NCBI RefSeq assembly: GCF_018403685.1
Contig: NZ_BOVK01000013.1
Location: 1-64,000, forward strand
Direction of reading: 5' to 3'
Source of the DNA: Xylanibacillus composti
GTDB taxonomy: Bacteria > Bacillota > Bacilli > Paenibacillales > K13
Length of the DNA: 64,000 nucleotides
The notes below the pieces were generated by a model that did no database searches, was not told the origin of the DNA, and was given only the letters and a program-made list of their open reading frames with translations. The position numbers and the translations under genes are program-made. Each line of letters starts with the position of its first letter. Within the stretch, counting starts at the first letter, position 1. Positions 51,554-60,912 of this stretch are shown piece by piece.

Positions 51554-52216
51554 ATGCATCCGGCAGTCAGGAAGTTTGTTGAGGCGTATGAAGCCGAGGC
51601 GAGAGCCAAGGGAAGGATCCGAACGAAGATTGGAAAGTACGAGCTGTTGTTTCTGGAGCAGGTATGGGGACCTAATTTCGATTATCGATTTGATGGGCTC
51701 CAGGCGGAATATCCGTTCATGGATTCGAAGGGCGGGCAGCGATTCATTGACTTTATATATCAAAAAGGCGAGGTTCGTCTGCTCATTGAAATCGACGGCT
51801 ACACGACCCATGCGCGGCAAATCACCTACAAGGAATTCGACGATCATCTCAATCGGCAGAACGATCTGGCTGCGGCAGGCTGGCATATCCTGCGCCTGTC
51901 TGCCAACCAGGTGGAGCATCAAGGCGCACATTGCCAATATCAGCTGCAGCGGGCCATCGGGGCATGCTGGTCCCGTACTTATGGCTTGCAGACTGGCTCC
52001 CCGGAACAGCTTTGGACCACGAGAAAAAATCGCTGCCTGCACCTGGCGCTGCAGCATGAAGGCAAGCTGAAGGCATCGCTGGTCGCGGCGGAGTTCGGGG
52101 TGACAATGAAAACCGCACATGACTGGATGCAGCGATTCGTAAAGGAAGGGATGCTCATACCGATAAAAGGAAAGAAGCGTATAGTCGGCTACCAGGTCAT
52201 TGAACTATTGCGATAG
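51554..52216 (+). CDS. DUF559-like PD-(D/E)XK endonuclease with C-terminal HTH
   Basis: 220-residue protein. Residues 60-120 resemble DUF559/Vsr-like nucleases: RFIDFIYQKGEVRLLIEIDGYTTH gives Asp66 and Glu79-x-Asp81, and RQNDLAAAGWHILRLSANQV supplies the typical following helix and strand. The C-terminal 60 residues form a winged HTH-like region (EFGVTMKTAHDWMQRFVKEGMLIPI). Role unknown; could be a repair or defence nuclease. ATG 51554 has AAAGGAGG; the extension to 51482 is unsupported. It stands alone, behind an AT-rich and repeat-bearing gap. Confidence 0.7.
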   Translation: MHPAVRKFVEAYEAEARAKGRIRTKIGKYELLFLEQVWGPNFDYRFDGLQAEYPFMDSKGGQRFIDFIYQKGEVRLLIEIDGYTTHARQITYKEFDDHLNRQNDLAAAGWHILRLSANQVEHQGAHCQYQLQRAIGACWSRTYGLQTGSPEQLWTTRKNRCLHLALQHEGKLKASLVAAEFGVTMKTAHDWMQRFVKEGMLIPIKGKKRIVGYQVIELLR

Positions 52217-52270
52217 AGAGCGGAAGGGGAAGGAGGGCGGATTAGAAGGATGTTGAACCGCGCGTGCAAG

Positions 52271-52303
52271 CAAAAAAAAGCAAGCACAATGACAGTGCTT
52301 GCT
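52271..52303 (-). terminator. Terminator of the glycine cleavage operon
   Basis: On the minus strand AGCAAGCAC (52303-52295) and GTGCTTGCT (52287-52279) form a perfect nine-pair stem with a seven-base loop, followed by eight T. Confidence 0.88.
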
Positions 52304-52444
52304 TTCGATGATCCTGCCGAAAGATCGGTACGCCTATCGGCAATAGCAACGCCTCACAGATCGGACAGGCTTGCACGATGGCAGGCTTGGCGGGCAGTGC
52401 GACTTTATCGCTTGACGTGTGCGTAGCTGCCCAATCCATACGAA

Positions 52445-53944
52445 TTATACTCCGCAAGCGCAGTTCAGGACGGGCTTGCGGGCGGCCTGCGTTTCGTCAA
52501 GCCGGCGCACCTTGGTCGTGTAAGGCGCGTTCTTCACCAGCTCCGGATTCTCCTCGGCTTCCTTCACGATTTGGATCATCGTGTCGATGAAGGCGTCGAG
52601 CGTTTCCTTGCTTTCGGTTTCGGTAGGCTCGATCATGATGCATTCTTCCACATTAAGCGGGAAGTAGATCGTAGGCGGATGGTAGCCGAAATCCAGCAGC
52701 CGCTTGGCGACATCCAATGTGCGCACACCGAAGCGCCTGAGCCCCTTGCCGGAAAGGACAAATTCATGCTTGCATATCCGGTCATACGGCACGTCGAAAT
52801 ACGGCGCAAGTCGGCGCAGCATGTAATTGGCATTCAGCACTGCGTTTTCCGTAACCTGGCGAAGCCCGTCAGCGCCAAGGCTGCGGATGTACGTATATGC
52901 GCGGACGAGAATACCGAAGTTGCCGTAGTACGCCTTCACCCGGCCAATCGACTGCGGGTAATTGGCGTCCAGAAAGTACTGGCCATCTTCGCGCTGCCCG
53001 ACTACTGGCGTAGGCAGAAACGGCGCCAGATGTGCCTTTACGCCGACCGGGCCGGCGCCGGGACCGCCGCCGCCGTGCGGGGTGCTCATTGTTTTGTGCA
53101 GATTAAGATGCACGACATCGAAGCCCATATCGCCCGGCCGGGTGATGCCCATTATCGCGTTCGAGTTGGCGCCGTCGTAATACAGCTGCCCGCCAGCCTC
53201 ATGCACAATGGCCGCGATTTCCGTAATATGCTCCTCGAACAGCCCGAGCGTATTCGGATTAGTCAGCATTAGCGCGGCAGTATCGCTGCCGACTGCTTCC
53301 CGCAGCGCATCAAGGTCTACCAGTCCATCGGGATTCGATGGGATCGTGATCGTCTCGAAGCCAGCCGCTGTAGCGCTGGCCGGATTCGTGCCGTGCGAAG
53401 AATCCGGCACGATGACCTTCGTCCGCTTCTCGCCACGCGATTCGTGGTAGGCGCGGATCATCATCAAGCCGGTCCATTCGCCGTGTGCGCCGGCCGCCGG
53501 CTGCAAGGTAACCTGGTCCATGCCTGTAATTTCAGCCAAATCCTGCTGAAGCCGATACAGCAGCTCCAATGCGCCTTGCACAGAGGATTCCGGCTGATAA
53601 GGATGAATTTTGGCAAAGCCCGGGAAGCGCGCAACATCTTCATTGATTTTCGGATTGTATTTCATCGTGCAAGAACCGAGCGGGTAGAAGCCGTCATCCA
53701 CACCGAAGTTGCGTTTGGACAGCGCCGTGTAATGGCGGATAACATCGACCTCATAAACCTCCGGCAGCTCGGCAGGCTCCGTGCGGAGATATTCGCCCGG
53801 AATCCAGGATTCGAGCTCCGCTTCGGGCACGTCCAGTTCCGGGAGAGAGTAGGCGATGCGGCCCGGTTTGCTCAGTTCGAAGATCAGGGCTTGATCGTGC
53901 TGCTCGTTGTTTGCTTGCGGGATGCTTACCGATTCTTTGCTCAT
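52445..53944 (-). CDS. gcvPB: Glycine dehydrogenase (decarboxylating) subunit 2
   Basis: 499-residue PLP-dependent P-protein subunit of the glycine cleavage system, which decarboxylates glycine and transfers the aminomethyl group to H-protein lipoate. The PLP lysine lies in [20 protein letters not shown]; other typical segments are [12 protein letters not shown] and [14 protein letters not shown] 53944 overlaps the stop of gcvPA by four bases (ATGA), with GGAGGTG in the upstream gene. The longer frame to 54001 is not needed. Last gene of the operon; gcvH and lpd are not in the window. Confidence 0.95.
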   Translation of the reverse strand: MSKESVSIPQANNEQHDQALIFELSKPGRIAYSLPELDVPEAELESWIPGEYLRTEPAELPEVYEVDVIRHYTALSKRNFGVDDGFYPLGSCTMKYNPKINEDVARFPGFAKIHPYQPESSVQGALELLYRLQQDLAEITGMDQVTLQPAAGAHGEWTGLMMIRAYHESRGEKRTKVIVPDSSHGTNPASATAAGFETITIPSNPDGLVDLDALREAVGSDTAALMLTNPNTLGLFEEHITEIAAIVHEAGGQLYYDGANSNAIMGITRPGDMGFDVVHLNLHKTMSTPHGGGGPGAGPVGVKAHLAPFLPTPVVGQREDGQYFLDANYPQSIGRVKAYYGNFGILVRAYTYIRSLGADGLRQVTENAVLNANYMLRRLAPYFDVPYDRICKHEFVLSGKGLRRFGVRTLDVAKRLLDFGYHPPTIYFPLNVEECIMIEPTETESKETLDAFIDTMIQIVKEAEENPELVKNAPYTTKVRRLDETQAARKPVLNCACGV

Positions 53945-55302
53945 CCTAATGCCACCTCCAAAGCGCGGGCGAACCCGTCGATTTCTTCGCGTGTCCGGCA
54001 TTCGGTGACAGCGACGAGCATGCAGCCAGTCAAGGCTGCGTCGACCTGCCCCAAATCCAAACCGCCGATATATCCATGTTCAAGCAGCTGCTCATTCACG
54101 GCAGCAATAGAAGTGCCCGCCGGCAGGCGGACTGCAAACTCGTTGAAGAACGGAGCGGCATGGACAGCCTCCACGCCGGGGATCGCAGTCAGCGCTTGTT
54201 GCGCGTAATGAGACTTGCTTACATTTTGCTTGGCAACCTCCTGCAAGCCCTGCTTGCCCATTACCGACAAGTAGACGGAAGCGGCCAAAGCGAGGAGCGC
54301 CTGATTGGAGCAAATATTCGAGGTCGCTTTCTCGCGGCGGATATGCTGCTCCCTGGCCTGCAGCGTCAGCACGAAGCCGCGCTTGCCGTCGCGGTCGACG
54401 GTCTGGCCGACGATTCGTCCCGGCATCTTGCGCATATGCGCCTCGGAAACGGCGAAGAAGCCGCAAGTCGGCCCGCCGAACGAAGCCGAAATGCCGAACG
54501 GCTGCGCGTCGCCGACGACGATATCCGCCCCCAGCTTGCCGGGCGCTTCCAGCAAGCCGAGCGCAAGCGGATTGACGCTGAGTGCCAGCAGAGCGCCGCA
54601 CGAGTGGGCCTCGTCCGCAAGTCGGCGCACATCTTCGATGCAGCCGAAGAAATTCGGCGACTGCACGAGCACGGCGGCCGTCTCGCTGTCAAGCGCCTCC
54701 CTCAGCTTGGCTGCATCTGTGACGCCGTTCTTCGCGCAAGGTACGACGGCGACCTCCAGGGACAGTCCGCTTGCTACGGTTGCCACGATTTGACGCGCTT
54801 CCGGATGAACGGCTTCGGACACCACGATGCGCTTGCGCCGCGAGGAATTCGCTGCGAGGGCAGCCGCTTCCCCTAACGCGGTTGCGCCATCATACATGGA
54901 GGCATTGGCGACGGCCATCCCTGTCAGTTCGCAAATGTAGGATTGGAACTCGAAAATGGCCTGGAGCTCGCCTTGGCTGATTTCCGGCTGATAAGGCGTA
55001 TAGGCTGTATAAAATTCCGAGCGGGACAACACATGGTTCAGCACGACCGGCACATGGTGGTCGTACAAACCAGCGCCAAGAAAGCTGGCGTATTGGTCGA
55101 AATCAGCATTTTTGCCGGACAGCCCGCGCATATAGCGAAGCAAGCTGCGCTCATCCATTCGCTCGGATACTTGCAAGGAACGCTTCAAGCGAACCTGTTC
55201 CGGAATGTCCCGGAAAAGCTCCTCGACTTGTGCCACGCCTACAGCGGCGAGCATCTCCTTGCGGTCCTCTTCTGTCATTGGCAAATACCGGTGCATCATC
55301 AT
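53941..55302 (-). CDS. gcvPA: Glycine dehydrogenase (decarboxylating) subunit 1
   Basis: 453-residue partner of GcvPB in the two-subunit P-protein. N-terminal [20 protein letters not shown] and [20 protein letters not shown] are hallmarks; [18 protein letters not shown] and [27 protein letters not shown] follow. GAGGAG lies nine bases before the ATG. The gene is 15 bp from gcvT upstream and overlaps gcvPB downstream. Confidence 0.95.
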   Translation of the reverse strand: MMMHRYLPMTEEDRKEMLAAVGVAQVEELFRDIPEQVRLKRSLQVSERMDERSLLRYMRGLSGKNADFDQYASFLGAGLYDHHVPVVLNHVLSRSEFYTAYTPYQPEISQGELQAIFEFQSYICELTGMAVANASMYDGATALGEAAALAANSSRRKRIVVSEAVHPEARQIVATVASGLSLEVAVVPCAKNGVTDAAKLREALDSETAAVLVQSPNFFGCIEDVRRLADEAHSCGALLALSVNPLALGLLEAPGKLGADIVVGDAQPFGISASFGGPTCGFFAVSEAHMRKMPGRIVGQTVDRDGKRGFVLTLQAREQHIRREKATSNICSNQALLALAASVYLSVMGKQGLQEVAKQNVSKSHYAQQALTAIPGVEAVHAAPFFNEFAVRLPAGTSIAAVNEQLLEHGYIGGLDLGQVDAALTGCMLVAVTECRTREEIDGFARALEVALG

Positions 55303-55317
55303 CTCGCAAGCTCCTCT

Positions 55318-56409
55318 CTATGACCGTTTATAAAATGGCGTGGCGGCGACTAGTGCTTTCAGCCGCTTGCCGCGAATTTCTACCCAAAGTTCCTGTCCAA
55401 GATCGCTGTACTCCCGTGCTACAAGAGCCAGGCCCACATTTTTCTTCAGTGTCGGGGAATGAGTGCCGGTAGTGACTTCGCCGATCCGCTTGCCGTCCTC
55501 GGCAAATACAGGGTAATGGCTGCGCGGAATGCCGCGCTCCAGCATCTCAATGCCGACCAGCTTCCTCGGCACGCCTTGCTCCCGCTGTTCAAGCAGAGCG
55601 TCACGCCCGATAAACTCGCCTTTGTCCAGCTTGACGAAGCGCAGCAGGCCGGCTTCCAGCGGGGTGATGGACGCGCTCAGCTCCTGGCCGTACAGGGGAA
55701 GCTTCGCCTCGAAGCGAAGGGTATCGCGCGCGCCCAGTCCAACCGGCATGATGCCTTCCGGCTGGCCGGCTTCCAGCAGCAGCTCCCAGACGTGCACGGC
55801 ATCTTCGCGGGGGACATACAGCTCGAAGCCGTCCTCGCCGGTGTAGCCGGTGCGTGAAAGGAGCGCGTGCACCCCGCGAATTTCGGCCTGCTCCACAAAG
55901 CGAAACGGCTTCAACTCCGCTGCGTTGGCATTCGTGACCTTGGACAGAATGGCGGCTGCTGCCGGCCCTTGCAGCGCAAGCAAGGCGGTCTGTTCAGAAA
56001 TGTCCAGCAGGTTGACGTCCGGCTCGGCATGCTTGCGCAGCCAGTCCAGATCCTTGTCGATATTGGAGGCGTTCAGGACGAGCATATAGTGGTTGGCTGC
56101 CAGCTTGTAAATGAGCAAGTCATCTACTACGCCGCCATCGGGATAGCACATGAGCGAATACTGCGCCTGCCCCTCTTCCAGTTTCGTTACATCATTCGTG
56201 GTCAGCTGCTGCAAGAATGCTTCCGCTCGCTTGCCGCTTACCTCTACTTCGCCCATATGGGACACATCGAATAAGCCTGCTTTGCTGCGCACGGCATGAT
56301 GCTCATCCATAATGCCTGTGAATTGAACGGGAAGCTCCCAACCGCCGAAGTCGATCGTTTTGGCGCCATAGCGCGCATATACCGGGTGCAACGGGGTTTT
56401 TTTCAGCAT
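55318..56409 (-). CDS. gcvT: Aminomethyltransferase (glycine cleavage T-protein)
   Basis: 363-residue tetrahydrofolate-dependent enzyme that releases ammonia and forms methylene-THF from aminomethylated H-protein. N-terminal [24 protein letters not shown] is diagnostic; GDGLRF-like folate-binding and [14 protein letters not shown] segments are present. ATG 56409 has AGGAGG nine bases upstream and is preferred over the extension to 56445. First gene of the operon, controlled by the glycine riboswitch just upstream. Confidence 0.95.
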   Translation of the reverse strand: MLKKTPLHPVYARYGAKTIDFGGWELPVQFTGIMDEHHAVRSKAGLFDVSHMGEVEVSGKRAEAFLQQLTTNDVTKLEEGQAQYSLMCYPDGGVVDDLLIYKLAANHYMLVLNASNIDKDLDWLRKHAEPDVNLLDISEQTALLALQGPAAAAILSKVTNANAAELKPFRFVEQAEIRGVHALLSRTGYTGEDGFELYVPREDAVHVWELLLEAGQPEGIMPVGLGARDTLRFEAKLPLYGQELSASITPLEAGLLRFVKLDKGEFIGRDALLEQREQGVPRKLVGIEMLERGIPRSHYPVFAEDGKRIGEVTTGTHSPTLKKNVGLALVAREYSDLGQELWVEIRGKRLKALVAATPFYKRS

Positions 56410-56451
56410 TGTACGATTCCTCCTGAATTTAAGGCTGCCAGACATAACAAA

Positions 56452-56499
56452 GAGCGAACGGAAAAACTAATGCACAATATGCATCAGCAATTCCATTCG
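56452..56499 (-). promoter_or_regulatory. Hairpin between riboswitch and gcvT (expression platform candidate)
   Basis: On the minus strand AGCGAATGGAA (from 56499) can pair with TTCCGTTCGCT (to 56452), with one mismatch, enclosing a central gcatattgtgc element. It begins where aptamer 2 ends and lies before the ribosome site of gcvT, so it may be the switching stem. Confidence 0.55.
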
Positions 56500-56740
56500 C
56501 TCTGTCCTTTTACCTGAGAGTTGCCTTCCCCTGCTTTCATGGCACGTCCGCAGCGGAAGTTGCTCCTTGGGTGATTCCTCACGGGAGGAATTCTCTCCAG
56601 AGATGCGTCCGGTACAGGTCCTTTTGCCTGAGAGATTCACCGCCATCATGCGGTTTACTCCTTCGGCGCCGCCAGAGACGAGAAGCGCGCAAACTGCTCT
56701 TCATCCGTCCACCGGCAATCTCTCCCTGCACCCTCATTCG
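56500..56740 (-). ncRNA. Tandem glycine riboswitch
   Basis: Two aptamers in series on the minus strand. Each ends in the conserved string CTCTCAGGCAAAAGGAC (aptamer 1, near 56635-56619) or CTCTCAGGTAAAAGGAC (aptamer 2, near 56520-56504). Aptamer 1 begins with GCAGGGAGAGATTGC around 56730, and aptamer 2 with a GAGAGAATTCCTCC region around 56595. The cooperative two-aptamer design turns on glycine degradation when glycine is abundant. It directly precedes gcvT. Confidence 0.95.
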
Positions 56741-56762
56741 CGTATAATTCCGTATATTCCAT
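56655..56762 (-). CDS. Possible 35-codon leader ORF overlapping aptamer 1
   Basis: ATG 56762, preceded by GAGGTGAG at eight-base spacing, opens a frame of 35 codons ending at TAA 56657-56655. It begins MEYTELYANEGAGRDCRWTD and overlaps most of the first glycine aptamer. If translated, ribosomes would run over the riboswitch. The predicted transcription start lies near 56771, within the ribosome site, so translation is doubtful; the frame may be fortuitous. Confidence 0.25.
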   Translation of the reverse strand: MEYTELYANEGAGRDCRWTDEEQFARFSSLAAPKE

Positions 56763-56777
56763 TTTTCTCACCTCATC

Positions 56778-56806
56778 ATTATTCGGTTTTTGTGCGTGTT
56801 TGTCAA
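56778..56806 (-). promoter_or_regulatory. Promoter of the riboswitch-gcv operon
   Basis: On the minus strand TTGACA (56806-56801), 17 bp, AATAAT (56783-56778). A start of transcription near 56771 places the first aptamer about 30 nt into the RNA. Confidence 0.75.
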
Positions 56807-57032
56807 TTGTTTTTTTCAAAGATAGGCCAAAATGATCGGTTTTTCAAATGAGAGCCGGTCGGAGAGGGATAATATCGCAAATCCGGGACAAAGTAACGGT
56901 GGCTGTCCGGGCGCAGGCTCTCCTCAGAGCATGGGGCAGGGATACCATTAGCAAGCAGTGTGAAAACAGCGGGTTTTCGCCTCTGCGGGAAGAAGCCCCG
57001 CTAATCTGGAGTGAAAACAGGAGATGAGAAAC

Positions 57033-57599
57033 ATGCCATTTGGCGCACATGAGACAATGGAAGTCCACGAAATTCTGAATGAGAAAATTCACTTGATCAA
57101 TCTGTTCGGTCGTATGGCCCATGAGACCGAAAATCACCAGCTAAGGCAAATGATCGAGCGCCATCTGCAAACGGCAGTGGAGGCGTATGATCAGATGGTA
57201 GCCTATACGCATGATTACGGTGCGGCTAACCGAATGCCGCAAGTCTACGGCATGCCGCGCATGTCCCCGGAGCAGGTGCAGTACGGGCTGCACAACCCGG
57301 CGCCAATGCTGCCGCAGCCGCAGCAGGCTTTTCGTGACCAGCAAATTGCATCGGCACTGCTGCTGGCTCACAAAAACTCGGCCAAAAACCATATGGCCGC
57401 TTCCCTAGAATGCGCAGATCCGAATTTGCGGCAAATGATGGTCAACGGTGCAATCACTTGCTCGAATCAAGCTTATGAAGTGTTCTTGCTCATGAATGAG
57501 AACGGTCTGTATCAAGTGCCGACAATGAACGACCATACGGCCAAGACGTTCCTTCACGCTTACCAGCCCACGAACAGCCAACCGATGATGCACATCTAA
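57033..57599 (+). CDS. CotF-family spore coat protein
   Basis: 188-residue protein with the CotF/ferritin-like helical layout: HETMEVHEILNEKIHLINLFGRMAHE, then HLQTAVEAYDQMVAYTHDYG, a Met/Pro/Gln-rich middle, and DQQIASALLLAHKNSAKNHMAASLECADPNLRQMM. Typical coat proteins of this family are deposited on the forespore during late sporulation. AGGAG is nine bases before ATG 57033; ATG 57024 is too close. No mother-cell promoter was identified by eye. A structured element follows directly. Confidence 0.85.
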   Translation: MPFGAHETMEVHEILNEKIHLINLFGRMAHETENHQLRQMIERHLQTAVEAYDQMVAYTHDYGAANRMPQVYGMPRMSPEQVQYGLHNPAPMLPQPQQAFRDQQIASALLLAHKNSAKNHMAASLECADPNLRQMMVNGAITCSNQAYEVFLLMNENGLYQVPTMNDHTAKTFLHAYQPTNSQPMMHI

Positions 57600-57604
57600 T
57601 CCGC

Positions 57605-57701
57605 ATGGACAATCGCGGCTTTCCGACACGCATGCAGCCAGCAGACAACGCTTGAGGCTGCATGGCTTCGGGAAGCCGTACGTTTTGGCCGTACTGTCCA
57701 T
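57605..57701. other. Three-way-junction-like fold downstream of the CotF-like gene
   Basis: P1: ATGGACA (57605-57611) with TGTCCAT (57695-57701). P2: GGCTTTCC (57617-57624) with GGAAGCC (57671-57677), one T bulged, extended by P2b CATGCAGCC (57631-57639) with GGCTGCATG (57656-57664), perfect nine pairs. P3: GTACG (57678-57682) with CGTAC (57690-57694). P2 is joined to P3 and P3 to P1 without spacer bases. It ends 114 bp before the alpha-galactosidase ATG. It could be an RNA element, a 3' UTR structure or a short palindromic repeat element. Confidence 0.55.
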
Positions 57702-57814
57702 TTCCATTGCGCAAAAACATCATAAATCCATGAAAAGCTAGCAAGAATCCATTGAACCCTTGTCAGCGCAACAGGTAAACTGAAGAGTAACATACGCAAG
57801 GGAGATGTACATAG

Positions 57815-60019
57815 ATGACTATACGTTATGATGAACATCGGCGCATCTTTCATCTGCAGGCTGCCGAGACTAGCTATGTGTTTCAGATTGCAGGCAATGG
57901 ACAGCTGCTTCACTTGTATTGGGGGAAGCGCTTACGCGACTATTCCTCATCGGAGAACCGCTATGTGCCGGAGACCAGAGCGTTCGGCACGCAAGCGCCG
58001 TTCGGCGATGTCCTGGCCTCGCCGGAGACGGTGCCGGCCGAATGCCCGACGTTCGGCACCGGCGATTATCGGACGCCGATGCTGCATGCCCAATATGCGG
58101 ACGGTTCTACCGTTTCTTCAATTGTATACGAGTCTCACCAGATCTATAGGGGCAAGCCGCAGCTGCAAGGCCTCCCCTCTACCTACGCGGAGAAGGAGGA
58201 AGAAGCGGATACGCTGGAGCTAGTGTTGCGGGATTCGCTGACCGGGCTGAAGGCCGTGCTGCTGTACACAGCGTTCCGCGATTTCAATGCGATCACACGC
58301 AGCATTCGGCTTGTCAATGAAGGCGAGCAGGCAATTCAACTGCAGAAGGTGCTCAGCGCTTCTCTTGACCTGCCTCATGCGGACTATGATCTGCTGCACC
58401 TTTATGGCGCATGGGCGCGCGAGCGCAGTGTGGAGCGGGTGCGCCTGACGGCAGGCACGAAGTCGATTGAGAGCCGGCGCGGCGCAAGCAGCCATCAGCA
58501 CAACCCGTTCATCGCGGTGATGGAACGGGGCGCGGGAGAAGATCATGGTCAAGTATACAGCATGAATTTGGTATACAGCGGCAACTTCGTGGCAGAGACG
58601 GAAATCGACTCATTCTGCTCGCTGCGGATGAATATCGGCATCAATCCGTTCGATTTCAGCTGGCTGCTGGAAGCCGGCGAGTCATTCCAGACTCCGGAGG
58701 CAGTCCTTGTGCATGCCGCGAACGGTCTGGGAGAGATGAGCCGCACGTATCACAAGCTGTATCGGACACGCCTCTGCAGGGGGCGCTATCGCGATGCGGC
58801 GAGACCGGTTCTGATCAATAACTGGGAAGCGACGTATTTCGATTTCAACGCGGACAAGATTGAGCAGATTGCTGCGGCAGCGGGAGAATTAGGCATCGAG
58901 TTGTTCGTCCTGGACGACGGCTGGTTCGGACAGCGGCACAACGATGCCAGCTCGCTTGGCGATTGGTTCGTGAATGAGAAGAAGCTGCCCGGCGGCTTGA
59001 AGCAGCTGGCAGAGCGGGTTCAGGAGAAGGGCCTGCAATTCGGCCTGTGGTTTGAGCCGGAGATGATCTCGCCGGACAGCGAGCTGTACCGCGCTCACCC
59101 GGATTGGTGTCTGCATGTGGAAGGACGGGATCGCATGCCTTCGCGCAATCAATACGTTCTTGATTTCTCCAGAGCGGATGTGCGCAAGGAGATCGCCAAG
59201 CGAGTGAAGGACATACTCCAGTCCGCTCCGATTACGTATGTGAAATGGGATATGAACCGCCACATGTCGGAGGTGGGATCAGCGGCGCTGCCGCCGCAAA
59301 GACAGCGGGAGACGGCACATCGTTACATGCTTGGTTTATATGAAATGCTGGAGGAGATCACCAGCGCCTTCCCGGATGTCTTGTTCGAGAGCTGTTCGGG
59401 CGGCGGCGGCCGCTTCGATCCCGGCATGCTGTACTATATGCCGCAAACCTGGACAAGCGACAATACAGATGCCATGAGCCGCTTGTATATTCAATATGGA
59501 ACGAGCATAGTTTATCCGATCAGTTCGACGGGCGCCCATATTTCCGCTGTGCCGAATCATCAGCTGGGCCGCACGACATCGCTCGAAACAAGAGGACATG
59601 TGGCGATGACCGGCAATTTCGGCTACGAGCTGGATTTGTCCACGTTCTCCGAAGAAGAACGGGCTTTGGCCAGGGAGCAGGTAGCCGCGTACAAGCGCCA
59701 TCGCGAGCTGATCCAGTTCGGCGAGCACTATCGCTTGGCCAGTCCGTTCGAGGGCAACACGGCGTCCTGGATGATCGTCTCGCAAGATCGGACGGAGGCG
59801 ATCCTCCTGTTTGCGCGCATTTTGGCAGAACCGAATGTGAGCAGGCTGCGCATTCGGCTGAAGGGTTTGAATGAACAGGCGGACTATCGATTGAAATCGC
59901 TGGGTTCCCAGCCGGTCGAAGGCGTGTTGGGCGGAGACGAGTTGATGCAGGCCGGACTGCTGCTCCCTAGCCTGAAGAGGGATTTCGACAGCATCCTTGT
60001 TCATCTGGTCCAGGTTTAG
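57815..60019 (+). CDS. Alpha-galactosidase, glycoside hydrolase family 36
   Basis: 734-residue intracellular enzyme that removes terminal alpha-galactose from melibiose, raffinose and similar sugars. N-terminal beta-sandwich domain to about residue 330, then the catalytic barrel with LFVLDDGWFGQRHNDASSLGDW. Nucleophile Asp479 in YVKWDMNR; acid/base Asp549 in TWTSDNTDAM; SSGGGGRFDPGML-like segment between them (here CSGGGGRFDPGML). Length and motifs fit bacterial AgaN/AgaR-type GH36. No transporter or regulator gene is adjacent. A terminator follows. Confidence 0.95.
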   Translation: MTIRYDEHRRIFHLQAAETSYVFQIAGNGQLLHLYWGKRLRDYSSSENRYVPETRAFGTQAPFGDVLASPETVPAECPTFGTGDYRTPMLHAQYADGSTVSSIVYESHQIYRGKPQLQGLPSTYAEKEEEADTLELVLRDSLTGLKAVLLYTAFRDFNAITRSIRLVNEGEQAIQLQKVLSASLDLPHADYDLLHLYGAWARERSVERVRLTAGTKSIESRRGASSHQHNPFIAVMERGAGEDHGQVYSMNLVYSGNFVAETEIDSFCSLRMNIGINPFDFSWLLEAGESFQTPEAVLVHAANGLGEMSRTYHKLYRTRLCRGRYRDAARPVLINNWEATYFDFNADKIEQIAAAAGELGIELFVLDDGWFGQRHNDASSLGDWFVNEKKLPGGLKQLAERVQEKGLQFGLWFEPEMISPDSELYRAHPDWCLHVEGRDRMPSRNQYVLDFSRADVRKEIAKRVKDILQSAPITYVKWDMNRHMSEVGSAALPPQRQRETAHRYMLGLYEMLEEITSAFPDVLFESCSGGGGRFDPGMLYYMPQTWTSDNTDAMSRLYIQYGTSIVYPISSTGAHISAVPNHQLGRTTSLETRGHVAMTGNFGYELDLSTFSEEERALAREQVAAYKRHRELIQFGEHYRLASPFEGNTASWMIVSQDRTEAILLFARILAEPNVSRLRIRLKGLNEQADYRLKSLGSQPVEGVLGGDELMQAGLLLPSLKRDFDSILVHLVQV

Positions 60020-60050
60020 TCCTCATTCTTTAGGAAGCGCAAAAACAATG

Positions 60051-60090
60051 AAAGCTGCCTGTTGGCTTAATGCCTGTCAGGCGGCTTTTT
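60051..60090 (+). terminator. Terminator of the alpha-galactosidase gene
   Basis: AAAGCTGCCTG (60051-60061) pairs with CAGGCGGCTTT (60078-60088) with one mismatch, ending in T5. Confidence 0.85.
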
Positions 60091-60107
60091 CTTACGTTAA
60101 CGAGGGA

Positions 60108-60163
60108 AAATATGCTATAAATATGCTATCATAGGAGTACTTGCAGGCATAAGGGGTCCTTAT
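60108..60163 (+). promoter_or_regulatory. Tandem 11-bp repeat and dyad upstream of the aldolase gene
   Basis: AAATATGCTAT occurs twice in tandem (60108-60118 and 60119-60129), and ATAAGG (60149-60154) with CCTTAT (60158-60163) forms a perfect dyad. Both lie in the 115-bp gap before ATG 60206 where promoter and operator are expected; a TATCAT at 60126-60131 may be the -10. Confidence 0.4.
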
Positions 60164-60205
60164 CATATTCCGGCTCGCACGATTTGTGGGAAAGGCGGCA
60201 ACGAG

Positions 60206-60853
60206 ATGCACAAGAAACAAGGAATAGCGGAACTGGAACGCACCCGGATCATTTCGATCGTTCGCGGGATCGCAGGCGATGACCTGTATAAGCTGGCGGA
60301 ATTGCTGCTTGAGGCAGATATTCCGGTAATGGAGGTAACGCTCAATTCGCCTGATGCGTTGGCAGGCATAAGCGAGCTTCAGCGCCGTTTCGGCGGGCAG
60401 ATGTACATAGGAGCGGGAACCGTGCTGGATATAGGGGATGCGGAGCGTGCGATGGAAGCGGGCGCATCCTTCCTGGTGACCCCCAATACGGATGAGGATG
60501 TGATTCAGCTGGCCGCGAGCCGGGACATCCCGATATACCCCGGGGCAATGACGCCTACGGAGATCGTGCGCAGCTGGAAGGCGGGGGCAGCAGCAGTGAA
60601 GATATTCCCGAGCGCATCGATCGGCCTCTCCTACATCAAGGAATTGCAGGGGCCATTGAGCCATATTCCGATGATAGCCGTTGGCGGAGTGACCGCAGCC
60701 AACATTGCGGAATTTCTGGCTGCAGGCTGCTATGCCGTAGGCGTGGGCGGGTATTTGGCGGACAAGCAGGCGCTGGCAGCTGGAGATACGGCAGCAATCC
60801 TGCAGAAGGCCAAGGAGTTGCGAGCACAGGCGGATCGGTGGAAACAGCTATGA
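60206..60853 (+). CDS. eda: 2-keto-3-deoxy-6-phosphogluconate/4-hydroxy-2-oxoglutarate aldolase
   Basis: 215-residue class I aldolase splitting KDPG into pyruvate and glyceraldehyde 3-phosphate in the Entner-Doudoroff and uronate pathways. Schiff-base Lys132 in AAVKIFPS, Glu43 in VMEVTLN, Arg20 in SIVRG and the phosphate-binding GAGTV at 70-74 are present. The substrate may equally be KDPGal, as no kinase partner lies next to it. Ribosome site AAAGGCGG is a few bases upstream. Neighbours are an alpha-galactosidase gene and a CapA-like gene. Confidence 0.92.
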   Translation: MHKKQGIAELERTRIISIVRGIAGDDLYKLAELLLEADIPVMEVTLNSPDALAGISELQRRFGGQMYIGAGTVLDIGDAERAMEAGASFLVTPNTDEDVIQLAASRDIPIYPGAMTPTEIVRSWKAGAAAVKIFPSASIGLSYIKELQGPLSHIPMIAVGGVTAANIAEFLAAGCYAVGVGGYLADKQALAAGDTAAILQKAKELRAQADRWKQL

Positions 60854-60912
60854 AATCAGCCTGTCCATATGATATTCGAGTCCTATACCAATGACAAGAA
60901 GAGGGTGGTCCT

